Of a stretch of 64,000 nucleotides of DNA, positions 9,068 through 18,105 are shown piece by piece. Position 1 is the first letter of the stretch. Every line of letters begins with the position of its first letter. The stretch lies in the NCBI RefSeq assembly GCF_001440415.1, contig NZ_LLYA01000160.1, positions 25,413 through 89,412 on the forward strand. Direction: 5' to 3'. Made by a program: the position numbers and the translations under genes. The notes under the pieces were generated by a model, which worked only from the letters and a program-made list of their open reading frames with translations, was not told where the DNA came from and did no database searches. This DNA comes from Bradyrhizobium retamae. GTDB taxonomy: Bacteria > Pseudomonadota > Alphaproteobacteria > Rhizobiales > Xanthobacteraceae.

Positions 9068-10762
9068 ATGATGTCTGGCGTTAGTTTCAACCGCAATCGC
9101 GTCAAACTCAAGAAGCTTCTCGGAATCCGGGCGCGGCTTGCATTGCTCGCCGTGATGCTGGTGGCGCCCTTGATGCTGGAACGGGTCCGTTCGCTCGAAG
9201 ACGCGCGCGCCAAGCAGATCGCGATGGCTTCGGAGGAATACGCCAACATTACGCTGCACACTGCGGAGACCCAGCGCGAGGTCGTTTCGTCAGTCGAAAC
9301 CATGCTGAAATCGGCCGCCTATATCCGCGCCTCCAGCGGTATCGGACGCAGTTGCGAAATCCTGCGCGCCAGCCTGCCGACCAACCTGCCCTGGATCCGC
9401 AGCATCATGATCGTCAGCAAGGAAGGCGTGGTACAGTGCTCGACGCTGAACATGTTGGTCGGCCTCAATATCGGCGACCGTGACTACTTCAGGAAGGCGC
9501 AGCAAACCCGCGACTTCGATTTCAGCGACTATCTGTTCGCCAGGGTAAGCAACAGACCGATCCTGATGGCGGCCTATCCGGTAGCCGCAATCAATCCGGA
9601 AGAAGACGCCGTGGTGGTCGCCGGCATCAATCTGGACTGGATGTCGAAGATCATGGCCAAGCTCGGCGGACGGCCGGGCATTTCGGCGCTGCTGGTCGAC
9701 AGCGCCGGCGTCGTGCTGGCCGCGCCGGCGGAAGAGGCCAGCATGATTGGCCAGCAGCTCAACAACGTGCCGCTGCTGACAGCCATCGCTCACAAGGCAC
9801 TCGTTTCCGACACCCCGATGGGTTCGCTTCCCTTCACCGCAGCCGACGGGTCGCAGCGCGCGATCAGTTTCGCGCGCATTCCCGGCACGCAGTCCCGCCT
9901 GATCGTCAGCATCGACGAGGCCAAAATCACGGCGGCGATCAACCGCGATATCCGCACCGCCTATCTGCAGCTCGGACTAGTCTGCCTGTTCGTGCTGATC
10001 GGCGCGCTGATCGGCGCGGAAAAGCTCATCATCAACCCGATCGAAGTCATGACCGGCATGGCCAGGCGATTCGGCGAAGGCGACTGGTCAGCCCGCGTCT
10101 CGCACAGCCGCCTGCCGTCGGAGTTCATGCCGCTGGCCCGCGCCTTCAACGCGATGGCGGCGCAACTCAGCCAGCGCGAACGCGAGCTCATTGCCACCAA
10201 CGACCGGCTCACCGTGATGGCCTCGATCGACATGCTCACCGGCCTCGCCAACCGGCGCGGCTTCCAGAGCCGGCTCGATTTCGAATGGATGAAGGCGCAG
10301 CAGTATCATACCGAGCTGTCGCTGCTGATGATCGATGTCGATCACTTCAAGCTCTACAACGACACCTATGGCCACCCGGAAGGCGACGCCTGCCTCGCCC
10401 GGATCGGCGAAGCGCTGGCCGGCATCGCCGCCGACAATCTGGGCTTTGCCGGCCGCTATGGCGGCGAGGAGTTCTGCCTGCTGCTGCCGAACACCAGCCC
10501 GCAGAAAGCACTCGAGATTGGCGAGACCGTGCGCGCCACCGTTCAAGGCCTCGGCCTGCCGCACATCACCTCCAGCCACCGCACCGTCACCGTCAGCGTC
10601 GGCGTCGCCGCGACGCTTCCGAACGACGCTCAAACCCCCGGCGAGTTGATCGAGGCGGCGGATGCCGCCCTCTACGCCGCCAAACACCGCGGGCGAAATA
10701 GCGTGGTCGAGCACGGCTTTGCTAAGCTGGTGGACAAGGCGGGGATCGCGATGGCCGGGTGA
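9068..10762 (+). CDS. Membrane diguanylate cyclase (dCache-HAMP-GGDEF)
   Basis: This 564-residue inner-membrane enzyme makes cyclic di-GMP. A first membrane helix (about 15-35) leads into a periplasmic Cache-type sensor (about 40-290, with IGDRDYFRKAQ). A second helix (about 298-318) is followed by HAMP and then the GGDEF domain, with DMLTGLANRRGF and the active site GRYGGEEF near residue 464. No RxxD inhibitory site is seen at the usual position before GGEEF, so product inhibition may be weak (inference). Two adjacent ATGs (9068, 9071) follow an AGGGGG ribosome site. Confidence 0.93.
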   Translation: MMSGVSFNRNRVKLKKLLGIRARLALLAVMLVAPLMLERVRSLEDARAKQIAMASEEYANITLHTAETQREVVSSVETMLKSAAYIRASSGIGRSCEILRASLPTNLPWIRSIMIVSKEGVVQCSTLNMLVGLNIGDRDYFRKAQQTRDFDFSDYLFARVSNRPILMAAYPVAAINPEEDAVVVAGINLDWMSKIMAKLGGRPGISALLVDSAGVVLAAPAEEASMIGQQLNNVPLLTAIAHKALVSDTPMGSLPFTAADGSQRAISFARIPGTQSRLIVSIDEAKITAAINRDIRTAYLQLGLVCLFVLIGALIGAEKLIINPIEVMTGMARRFGEGDWSARVSHSRLPSEFMPLARAFNAMAAQLSQRERELIATNDRLTVMASIDMLTGLANRRGFQSRLDFEWMKAQQYHTELSLLMIDVDHFKLYNDTYGHPEGDACLARIGEALAGIAADNLGFAGRYGGEEFCLLLPNTSPQKALEIGETVRATVQGLGLPHITSSHRTVTVSVGVAATLPNDAQTPGELIEAADAALYAAKHRGRNSVVEHGFAKLVDKAGIAMAG

Positions 10763-10893
10763 GCGGACGCTCCACGCCATCGGCCAAAACGCCCCGTCCC
10801 ACTGTCCCACCCCGTTGACCCCGCAGCCGCTTTTGTGGCCTAGTCCGCCGTCCTCTGGACGGGACCCGAATTCACAAAAAGCCCTGCGATTCC

Positions 10894-13518
10894 ATGACCT
10901 CCGAACGTTACAACGCCCGTGATTCCGAGCCGCGCTGGCAACGCCAGTGGGACGAAAAATCGATCTTCGCCTCGAAAAACGACGATCCGCGGCCGAAATA
11001 CTACGTGCTCGAGATGTTCCCCTACCCGTCCGGGCGCATCCATATCGGGCATGTCCGGAACTACACGCTGGGCGACGTGCTGGCCCGCTTCATGCGCGCC
11101 AAGGGTTTCAATGTACTGCACCCGATGGGCTGGGACGCCTTCGGGCTGCCGGCCGAGAATGCTGCGATCGAGCGCAAGGTCGCGCCCAAGGCCTGGACCT
11201 ACGACAATATCGCCGCGATGAAGAAGCAGTTGCGGTCGATTGGGCTGTCGCTCGACTGGTCGCGCGAGTTCGCGACCTGCGATCCCGCCTATTACAAGCA
11301 TCAGCAGAAGATGTTCTTGGACTTTCTGCGCGCGGGACTGGCCGAGCGCGAGAAGCGCAAGATCAACTGGGATCCGGTCGACATGACCGTGCTCGCCAAC
11401 GAGCAGGTGATCGACGGCCGCGGCTGGCGCTCCGGCGCCGTCGTCGAGCAGCGCGAGATGAACCAGTGGGTCTTCAAGATCACGAAGTACTCGCAGGAAC
11501 TGCTGGACGCGCTGGATGGACTGGACCGCTGGCCGGACAAGGTCCGGCTGATGCAGCGCAACTGGATCGGTCGCTCTGAGGGCTTGCTGATCCGCTTCGC
11601 GCTCGATTCCGCAACGACACCTGCGGGGGAATCTGAACTAAAGATCTTCACGACGCGGCCCGACACGCTGTTCGGCGCAAAATTCATGGCGATCTCGGCT
11701 GATCATCCGCTGGCCCAGGCGGCGGCAGCGAAGAATCCAAAGCTCGCCGAGTTCATTGCGGACGTGAAGCGAATCGGCACTGCGCAAGAGATCATCGACA
11801 CCGCCGAGAAGCAGGGCTTTGATACCGGCATCAAGGCCGTCCACCCGTTCGATCCGAATTGGAAGCTGCCGGTCTATGTCGCGAACTTCGTGCTGATGGA
11901 ATACGGCACCGGCGCCATCTTCGGCTGCCCCGCGCACGACCAGCGCGACCTCGATTTCGTCAACAAGTACAATCTCGGCAATACGCCGGTCGTCTGCCCG
12001 GAAGGCCAGGACCCGAAACGTTTCGTCATCACCGACACCGCCTATGACGGCGACGGCCGCATGATCAATTCCCGCTTTCTCGATGGCATGACCATTGAGC
12101 AGGCCAAGGAAGAGATTGCGAAGCGGCTGGAGACTGAACTACGCGGCAACGCGGCAGTCGGCGAGCGGCAAGTGAACTTCCGCCTGCGTGACTGGGGCAT
12201 TTCACGCCAGCGCTATTGGGGCTGCCCGATCCCGGTGATCCATTGCCCGAAATGCGACGTGGTGCCGGTGCCGGACGCCGATCTGCCGGTGACGCTGCCG
12301 GAGGACGCAACCTTTGACAAACCCGGCAATGCGCTCGACCATCATCCGACCTGGAAGCACGTCACCTGCCCCAAATGCGGCGGCAAGGCGCAGCGTGAAA
12401 CCGACACCATGGACACCTTCGTGGATTCGTCCTGGTATTTTGCGCGCTTCACCGATCCCTGGAACGAGAGGGCGCCGACCACGCCCGATGTCGCCAACCG
12501 GATGATGCCGGTCGACCAGTATATCGGCGGCGTCGAGCACGCGATCCTGCATCTGCTCTATAGCCGCTTCTTCACCCGCGCGATGAAAGCGACCGGCCAC
12601 ATCGGCATGGACGAGCCGTTCGCCGGCATGTTCACGCAAGGCATGGTGGTGCACGAGACCTACCACAAGTCCGATGGCACCTACGTGACGCCGGCCGAGG
12701 TGAAGGTCGAAACCGGCGGCAATGGCCGCCGGGCCACGCTGCTCGACAGCGCCGAGGAGGTCACGATCGGCGCGATCGAAAAGATGTCAAAGTCGAAAAA
12801 GAACACCGTCGATCCCGACGATATCATCGCGACCTATGGCGCCGACGTGGCGCGCTGGTTCATGCTGTCGGACTCGCCCCCGGATCGCGACGTGATTTGG
12901 AGCGACGAGCGCGTGCAGGGCGCCTCACGCTTCGTGCAGCGGCTGTGGCGACTGATCAACGAATCCGCCGAAATCGCCAAGGTGGCCCCGGCCGCGCGGC
13001 CGGCTTCGTTCGGGGCGGATGCGCTTGGCTTACGCAAGGCAGCCCATGGCGCGCTGGACAAGGTATCGTCCGGTATCGAGCGGCTGCATTTCAATGTCTG
13101 CCTTGCGCATATCCGTGAATTCACCAATGCGCTGGCCGAGGTGCTCGGCCGTGAGGGCAAGCCGGCGCCGGATCTGGCCTGGTCCGTCCGGGAGGCCGCA
13201 ATCATCCTGGCTCAATTGTTCGCGCCGATGATGCCGCATCTGGCCGAGGAGTGCTGGCAAGTTCTGGGGCAGTCCGGGCTGATTTCGGAGGCCAACTGGC
13301 CCCAAATCGAACGCGATCTGCTGGTTGAAGACACTGTGACGCTGGTGGTCCAGGTCAACGGCAAGAAGCGGGGTGATGTCACCGTGCCACGGGTCGCCCA
13401 AAATCCGGAAATTGAGGCTGCCGTTTTGGCGCTCGATGCGGTAAAACTCGCCCTCGGCGGCAAGACCGTCCGCAAGGTAATCGTAGTTCCCATGAGGATC
13501 GTGAATGTCGTTGGCTAG
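10894..13518 (+). CDS. leuS: Leucyl-tRNA synthetase
   Basis: This 874-residue class Ia synthetase charges tRNA-Leu. The HIGH signature is in PYPSGRIHIGHVRN (about residue 45), the CP1 editing domain shows TTRPDTLFGAKFMA (about 252), zinc-binding CPKCD and CPKCGG pairs occur in the middle, and KMSKSKKN lies at residue 630. The anticodon-binding domain and the C-terminal domain are complete. The lptE start codon lies inside the last codons, giving a 14-base overlap and probable translational coupling with lptE. Confidence 0.98.
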   Translation: MTSERYNARDSEPRWQRQWDEKSIFASKNDDPRPKYYVLEMFPYPSGRIHIGHVRNYTLGDVLARFMRAKGFNVLHPMGWDAFGLPAENAAIERKVAPKAWTYDNIAAMKKQLRSIGLSLDWSREFATCDPAYYKHQQKMFLDFLRAGLAEREKRKINWDPVDMTVLANEQVIDGRGWRSGAVVEQREMNQWVFKITKYSQELLDALDGLDRWPDKVRLMQRNWIGRSEGLLIRFALDSATTPAGESELKIFTTRPDTLFGAKFMAISADHPLAQAAAAKNPKLAEFIADVKRIGTAQEIIDTAEKQGFDTGIKAVHPFDPNWKLPVYVANFVLMEYGTGAIFGCPAHDQRDLDFVNKYNLGNTPVVCPEGQDPKRFVITDTAYDGDGRMINSRFLDGMTIEQAKEEIAKRLETELRGNAAVGERQVNFRLRDWGISRQRYWGCPIPVIHCPKCDVVPVPDADLPVTLPEDATFDKPGNALDHHPTWKHVTCPKCGGKAQRETDTMDTFVDSSWYFARFTDPWNERAPTTPDVANRMMPVDQYIGGVEHAILHLLYSRFFTRAMKATGHIGMDEPFAGMFTQGMVVHETYHKSDGTYVTPAEVKVETGGNGRRATLLDSAEEVTIGAIEKMSKSKKNTVDPDDIIATYGADVARWFMLSDSPPDRDVIWSDERVQGASRFVQRLWRLINESAEIAKVAPAARPASFGADALGLRKAAHGALDKVSSGIERLHFNVCLAHIREFTNALAEVLGREGKPAPDLAWSVREAAIILAQLFAPMMPHLAEECWQVLGQSGLISEANWPQIERDLLVEDTVTLVVQVNGKKRGDVTVPRVAQNPEIEAAVLALDAVKLALGGKTVRKVIVVPMRIVNVVG

Positions 13519-14056
13519 GACCCGGATCGCCGTTCGGCTCATCGCCGTCGCCGCTCTGGCGGCGCTCACAGCGGGCTGTTTCCAGCCGATGTATGCCGAA
13601 CGCACGGACGGCAAGCCCGGCTTGCGCGAAAAGCTGATGGGCGTGGAGATTCCGCCGGTCGACAAGAACAACGCCTCGCGGGAAGCCCGAATTCAGGTCG
13701 AGATCCGCAACGCGCTGGCGTTCAAGCTCTACGGCAACGCCACCGGCATGCCGCCGACCCATCGGCTGGTGCTGCGATTTAACACCAGCCGCTCTTCGCT
13801 GATTCTCGATCCGGCCACCGCCCTGCCGTCGAGCGAAAACTACGGCATCGACGCACAGTACAATCTCATCGACCTCGCCACCAACAAGTCGGTCATGACG
13901 GGCACCACGTTCTCCCGCGTGTCCTACGACGTCCCTGGCCAGTTGCAGCGCTTCGCCCGCGCCCGCGCCTTCCGCGACGCCGAGGACCGCGCCGCCAACG
14001 AGATCGCGGAAAACATCCAGACTCGGCTCGCGTCCTACTTCTACGCCGGCACCTGA
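13505..14056 (+). CDS. lptE: LPS-assembly lipoprotein LptE
   Basis: This 183-residue outer-membrane lipoprotein plugs the LptD barrel and helps place lipopolysaccharide on the cell surface. The N-terminal signal ends in a lipobox, LTAGC, with the Cys that is lipidated. The rest matches the alphaproteobacterial LptE form (VEIRNALAFKLYG, DARYNLI-like strands, NEIAENIQTRL). It overlaps leuS by 14 bases and holA follows; the leuS-lptE-holA order is common in proteobacteria. Confidence 0.9.
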   Translation: MSLARTRIAVRLIAVAALAALTAGCFQPMYAERTDGKPGLREKLMGVEIPPVDKNNASREARIQVEIRNALAFKLYGNATGMPPTHRLVLRFNTSRSSLILDPATALPSSENYGIDAQYNLIDLATNKSVMTGTTFSRVSYDVPGQLQRFARARAFRDAEDRAANEIAENIQTRLASYFYAGT

Positions 14057-14063
14057 CAACGAT

Positions 14064-14160
14064 CGTCATTCCGGGACGCGCGAAGCGCGGACCCGGAATC
14101 TCGTTCCGACAATCTCCAGATTCCGGGTCTTATGCCTTCGTCCGCATCCCGGAATGACGA
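14064..14160. repeat. Palindromic repeat between lptE and holA
   Basis: The outer arms CGTCATTCCGGGA and TCCCGGAATGACG, with an inner copy of CCCGGAATCT / AGATTCCGGG, fill the whole spacer. The right arm ends directly at the ATG proposed for holA. This is a common rhizobial intergenic palindrome family. Confidence 0.75.
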
Positions 14161-15204
14161 ATGAAGGTCTCCGTCGTGGTCGCGCTCCGCGGAAAAGACA
14201 TCGACGCTTTTCTCGCCCGGCCTGATGCCGGCCGCCCCATCATCCTGCTGTACGGTCCCGACGCCGGTCTCGTGCGCGAGCGCGCCGACGCGCTGGTTGC
14301 ATCGGCAGTCGACGATCCCAATGATCCCTTTTCGCTGGTGCGGCTCGACGGCGACGAACTGGCCGCCGAGCCATCGCGACTGGTCGACGAGGCGATGACG
14401 ATCCCGATGTTCGGCGGCCGGCGTGCCATTCGTGTGCGCGCCGGCTCCCGCAGTTTTGCCAGCGGCGTCGATACGCTGGCCGATTCGCCGATCAAAGATT
14501 GCCGCATCGTGATCGAGGCCGGCGAGTTGCGGCCGGAATCGCCGCTGCGCAAGGCCTGCGAGCGCGCCAAGAGCGCAGTCGCCATCGCCTGCTATCCCGA
14601 CACCGAGCGCGACCTCGCCAGGCTGATCGACGAGGAACTACGGACTTCCAATTTGCGCATCGCCGCGGATGCCCGCGCCGTGCTGATGTCGCTGCTTGGC
14701 GGCGACCGCCAGGCCTCGCGCAACGAGCTCCGCAAGCTCGCGCTCTATGCCCATGGCAGGGGCGAGATTGCGCTCGACGACGTCATGACCGTCGTCTCCG
14801 ATGCGTCCGAGCTGAAGCTCGACCCGATCGTCGATGGCGCGTTTGCCGGCAAGCCGGATTTGGTCGAAAGCGAATTCGCCAAGGCGATGGTCGCCGGCAC
14901 CTATCCCGGCGTGATCATCTCGGCCGCGCAGCGTCAAGCCGCGTGGCTGCACAAATCGGCGCTTGCGGTTGCTGACGGTACGCCCGTCTCGACTTTGCTC
15001 GAGGGCGGCTATCCGCGCCTGCACTTCTCGCGAAAGGGCGCCGTCGAAATCGCGCTGCGCAATTTCAGCGCGGCGCGGCTGGCGGGGATCATCGATCAGC
15101 TCGGAACCGCCGCCCTCGACATGCGCAAGCAGGCCTCGCTGGCGTCAGCCATCGCGCTGCGGACGCTGCTGTCGATCGCGGTGAATGCCAAGCGGCGGGG
15201 GTGA
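14161..15204 (+). CDS. holA: DNA polymerase III delta subunit
   Basis: This 347-residue clamp-loader subunit opens the beta clamp. The N-terminal segment DAGRPIILLYGPDAGLVRERADALV and the domain III block HFSRKGAVEIALRNFSAARLAGII match the family. The ATG at 14161 lies immediately behind a palindromic repeat. A GTG at 14176, giving MVALRGKDIDAFLARP, fits family starts equally well and may be the real start. It is the last gene of the leuS-lptE-holA group. Confidence 0.93.
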   Translation: MKVSVVVALRGKDIDAFLARPDAGRPIILLYGPDAGLVRERADALVASAVDDPNDPFSLVRLDGDELAAEPSRLVDEAMTIPMFGGRRAIRVRAGSRSFASGVDTLADSPIKDCRIVIEAGELRPESPLRKACERAKSAVAIACYPDTERDLARLIDEELRTSNLRIAADARAVLMSLLGGDRQASRNELRKLALYAHGRGEIALDDVMTVVSDASELKLDPIVDGAFAGKPDLVESEFAKAMVAGTYPGVIISAAQRQAAWLHKSALAVADGTPVSTLLEGGYPRLHFSRKGAVEIALRNFSAARLAGIIDQLGTAALDMRKQASLASAIALRTLLSIAVNAKRRG

Positions 15205-15220
15205 GGAAAGGTGCTTCAGA

Positions 15221-15341
15221 TCGTCATTGCGAGCCAACGGGTCGCGCGAATGCGCGCCCGATGACAGGCTCCGCGAAGCAATCCATAGCGCCGCAAGTGG
15301 AGGAATGGATTGCTTCGTCGCTGTCGCTCCTCGCAATGACG
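15221..15341. repeat. Palindromic repeat carrying a nested hairpin module
   Basis: The arms TCGTCATTGCGAG and CTCGCAATGACG enclose inner arms GCGAAGCAATCCAT and ATGGATTGCTTCG between holA and parB. The module at 15231-15271, with GAGCCAACGGGTC and CCCGATGACAGGCTC around a GCGCGAATGCGC hairpin, interrupts the left arm. Placed between convergent genes, the element may act as a bidirectional transcript end. Confidence 0.75.
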
Positions 15342-15354
15342 CAGAGGGACCCTA

Positions 15355-16239
15355 TCAGCCGCCCCGCTCCAGCCGCCGCATCACCTCGTCGAGTTGTTCG
15401 AGGTTACGATAGCTGATCTGGACGGATCCGCCGGGATCGCGGTGGTTGACGGTCACGGTGAGGCCGAGCGCGTCGCTGACGCGTTTCTCCAGCGCGATGG
15501 TGTCGGGATCCTTTGTCTTGCCACCACCGCTGCGCGCCTTCTGCGGCTTGCGCTCTGGCACGCCCTCTTCGTGGGCAAGCGCCTCGGTCTGACGCACGTT
15601 GAGGCCTTCGGCGACAATGCGCTTGGCGGCCGCCAGCGGATCGGGCACGCCGATCAGCGCGCGGGCGTGTCCCGCCGACAATTCACCGCTCGCGATAAGG
15701 GCCTGTACCTCCGCCGGCAGCTTTGTCAGCCGCATCATGTTGGCAACGTGGCTGCGGCTCTTGCCGACTTCCCTGGCGATGTCTTCCTGGCTCCGTTTGA
15801 ATTCGTCGGCCAGCGCGTGATAACCTTGCGCCTCTTCCATCGCGTTGAGGTCTTCGCGCTGCACGTTCTCGATGATCATGATCTCGAGTGCGTCGCTGTC
15901 GCTGACATCGATGGGAACTATCGGCACCTCGTGCAAGCTGGCGAGCTGCGCCGCCCGCCAGCGCCGTTCGCCAGCGATGATCTCATAGCGGTCCTGCGCG
16001 CCTTTCACCGGCCGCACCACGATCGGCTGGATCACGCCGTGCTGCTTGACGGAGGAGGCGAGCTCGCCGAGCTCGGCATCGGAAAATGTCCGGCGCGGGT
16101 TGCGCGGATTTGGTTTCAAAAATTCGATCGGCACCTTGCGCGGGTTGCGCGGCCGTTCGACATGCGCGGCCTCGCCGCCGACATCCCCGATCAGACTTGC
16201 AAGACCACGACCCAATCGCGAACGCGCTTCGTCGGCCAT
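15355..16239 (-). CDS. parB: Chromosome-partitioning protein ParB
   Basis: This 294-residue CTP-dependent clamp loads at parS and spreads to organise the origin. The N-terminal CTPase domain shows GVIQPIVVRP and GERRWRAAQ. The central helix-turn-helix is SQEDIAREVGKSRSHVANMMRL, and a C-terminal dimerisation domain ends in LEQLDEVMRRLERG. The ATG at 16239 has a GGGAG ribosome site and gives the usual MADEARSRLGRGL start; an in-frame start at 16263 is also open. Four parS palindromes lie within 4 kb. Confidence 0.97.
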   Translation of the reverse strand: MADEARSRLGRGLASLIGDVGGEAAHVERPRNPRKVPIEFLKPNPRNPRRTFSDAELGELASSVKQHGVIQPIVVRPVKGAQDRYEIIAGERRWRAAQLASLHEVPIVPIDVSDSDALEIMIIENVQREDLNAMEEAQGYHALADEFKRSQEDIAREVGKSRSHVANMMRLTKLPAEVQALIASGELSAGHARALIGVPDPLAAAKRIVAEGLNVRQTEALAHEEGVPERKPQKARSGGGKTKDPDTIALEKRVSDALGLTVTVNHRDPGGSVQISYRNLEQLDEVMRRLERGG

Positions 16240-16292
16240 CGTCGCCAACTCCCTAGGATTCACTTGGCTACTCCACTACAGAATTCGTTGCT

Positions 16293-16421
16293 CGTAGGGT
16301 GGGCAAAGCGAAGCGTGCCCACCAGCTTTCGCGACGGCGCGCATAGGATGGGTAGCGCGAAGCAAACCCATCACCTTCATCGCGCGCTTTGATGGGTATC
16401 GCTGCGCTCAACCCATCCTGC
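16293..16421. repeat. Palindromic repeats between parB and parA
   Basis: Two related palindromes lie side by side. The first has GTAGGGTGGGCAAAGCGAAG and CGTGCCCACC. The second has AGGATGGGTAGCGCGAAGC, AAACCCATC and GATGGGT ... ACCCATCCT. They belong to the same family as the repeats at 4246, 18001 and 38761. They separate parB from parA, so distal expression may pass through a structured spacer. Confidence 0.7.
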
Positions 16422-16428
16422 ATTCCCT

Positions 16429-17280
16429 CTAATGCGTCCGCAGCTCGCGCTCGCGCTGGATCACTTCCGTCGCAAGCTTGAGATAGGCTTCGCTGCCGAC
16501 GCATTTGAGATCGTAGACCAGCACCGGCTTGCCGTAGGACGGCGCCTCGGAGATGCGGACGTTGCGCGGGATCATGGTGTCGTAGACCTTGGAGCCCATG
16601 AATTGCCTGACGTCGGCGACCACCTGGTTCGACAAATTGTTGCGCGAGTCGAACATCGTCAGCACGATGCCGTGGATCGACAGATTCGGATTGAGGGTCG
16701 AGCGCACCTGCTCCACCGTCTGCAGCAATTGCGACAGACCTTCGAGCGCGAAGAACTCGCACTGCAGCGGCACCAGGATAGCGTCCGACGCCGCCATCGC
16801 GTTGACGGTGAGAAGATTGAGCGATGGCGGACAATCGATCAACACATAGGTGTAGTCGGTGTCCGGCGCCGCGTTCTTGTTCAGGGCCGCGATCGCATCG
16901 CGCAGGCGGAACGCACGGCCAGGCGTCGTGCCGAGTTCGAGTTCGAGGCCCGATAGATCCATCGTCGAGGAGGCGATGTGCAGCCGCGGCACTGCGGTGG
17001 CAACCACGGCGCCGCGCAACGGCGCTTCACCGATCAGCACGTCGTAGGTCGAGCAGTTGCGGTTGCGGCGATCTATGCCCAGGCCTGTCGAAGCGTTGCC
17101 CTGCGGATCGAGATCGACGATCAGCACGCGCTCGCCAATCGCCGCGAGCGCGGTGCCAAGGTTGATAGCGGTGGTGGTCTTCCCGACGCCACCCTTCTGG
17201 TTGGCGAGCGACAGGATGCGTGGATGAGGTGGTGGGGTTGGCTCCCTATCCTCTTGATATAACTCATCTAATTCGGTCAT
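16429..17280 (-). CDS. parA: Chromosome-partitioning ATPase ParA
   Basis: This 283-residue deviant-Walker ATPase drives origin segregation with ParB. KGGVGKTTTAINLG (signature lysine and P-loop) is near residue 29, VLIVDLDPQGNAS follows, and CPPSLNLLTVNA carries the switch region. A 20-residue acidic N-terminal extension precedes the P-loop. The start codon overlaps the rsmG stop by four bases (ATGA), so rsmG, parA and probably parB form one operon. Confidence 0.97.
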   Translation of the reverse strand: MTELDELYQEDREPTPPPHPRILSLANQKGGVGKTTTAINLGTALAAIGERVLIVDLDPQGNASTGLGIDRRNRNCSTYDVLIGEAPLRGAVVATAVPRLHIASSTMDLSGLELELGTTPGRAFRLRDAIAALNKNAAPDTDYTYVLIDCPPSLNLLTVNAMAASDAILVPLQCEFFALEGLSQLLQTVEQVRSTLNPNLSIHGIVLTMFDSRNNLSNQVVADVRQFMGSKVYDTMIPRNVRISEAPSYGKPVLVYDLKCVGSEAYLKLATEVIQRERELRTH

Positions 17281-17975
17281 GCCCGATCGCCATGTGTGAT
17301 CGCGGTGGGGTTGCGCCGCTCGATCCGATCGAGTTCGACGATCCAGCCGTGCCCGCCCGTTCGGCTGGAATGGAGTCGCGGTTCAATATTCCAATATTTG
17401 GTGGCTTCGGTCAATTCAGCCTCTATATCTTGACCCTTGAGGAACAGCGCTTTCGCGCCACTGCTCACAAACGGTTCCGCGAAACCGACAAGCTGATGTA
17501 ACGGAGCCAACGCCCGCGCAGTGACGCAATCGATGCGGCTACCGATTCTATCCACAGTATCCCCGATTCCCGCCAAATGCACGGTCGCAGCCGCAGATGT
17601 CACGCGGACCGCCTCGCGCAGAAAGGCCGCCTTTTTGCCGTTCCGCTCGACCAAATGGACATTGGCGCCCGGGGTCTCGGCCAATACGCAGGCGAGCACC
17701 ACGCCGGGAAAGCCTCCACCGCTGCCCAGATCGACCCACGTCTTTGCGGACGGCGCGAAGTCGAGGAGTTGTAGCGAATCGGAGATGTGGCGAGTCCACA
17801 GAGTCGGAAGCGTCGACGGCGCCACGAGATTCGTTTTGGTCTGCCACTCGATGAGGAGATCGACGTAGTGATTCAGCCGCGCCTCCGTTTCACGTGAAAC
17901 GGGGGTGAGGGCCAGAGCGGCAGCCTTGTCCGAGGGCAGAACTGGGGATGGGCTGGGAGCGGCGGCCTTCGCCAT
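17277..17975 (-). CDS. rsmG: 16S rRNA (guanine-527-N7)-methyltransferase RsmG
   Basis: This 232-residue SAM-dependent enzyme modifies G527 of 16S rRNA. The SAM-binding loop VDLGSGGGFPGVVLA is clear, and the family blocks VSRETEARLNHYVDLL and WTRHISDSLQL precede it. The segment encoding PVSRETE contains a parS palindrome (17887-17900), so that partition site sits inside the coding sequence. The gene lies upstream of parA with a 4-base overlap. Confidence 0.95.
   Translation of the reverse strand: MAKAAAPSPSPVLPSDKAAALALTPVSRETEARLNHYVDLLIEWQTKTNLVAPSTLPTLWTRHISDSLQLLDFAPSAKTWVDLGSGGGFPGVVLACVLAETPGANVHLVERNGKKAAFLREAVRVTSAAATVHLAGIGDTVDRIGSRIDCVTARALAPLHQLVGFAEPFVSSGAKALFLKGQDIEAELTEATKYWNIEPRLHSSRTGGHGWIVELDRIERRNPTAITHGDRA
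17887..17900. promoter_or_regulatory. parS centromere site 1 (inside rsmG)
   Basis: The perfect palindrome GTTTCACGTGAAAC matches the core of the bacterial parS consensus bound by ParB. Confidence 0.9.
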
Positions 17976-18000
17976 ATTGGTCTCGCTGAGCGCAGCAGTT

Positions 18001-18079
18001 GTAGGGCGGGTGAAGCGAAGCGATAACCATCAATCGCCGGAGCATCTGGCGATGGGTCGCTACATTCCACCCATTCTAC
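18001..18079. repeat. Palindromic repeat between rsmG and mnmG
   Basis: The arms GTAGGGCGGGTGAAGCGAAG and CCACCCATTCTAC, with inner CATCAATCGCC / GGCGATGGG, form a degenerate member of the GTAGGGTGGGC family. parS site 2 lies just to its right. Confidence 0.55.
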
Positions 18080-18085
18080 ATGCTC

Positions 18086-18099
18086 GTTTCACGTGAAAC
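18086..18099. promoter_or_regulatory. parS centromere site 2
   Basis: GTTTCACGTGAAAC stands in the short spacer between the 3' end of mnmG and the 5' end of rsmG; it is a perfect match to the ParB-binding core. Confidence 0.9.
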
Positions 18100-18105
18100 A
18101 GATTT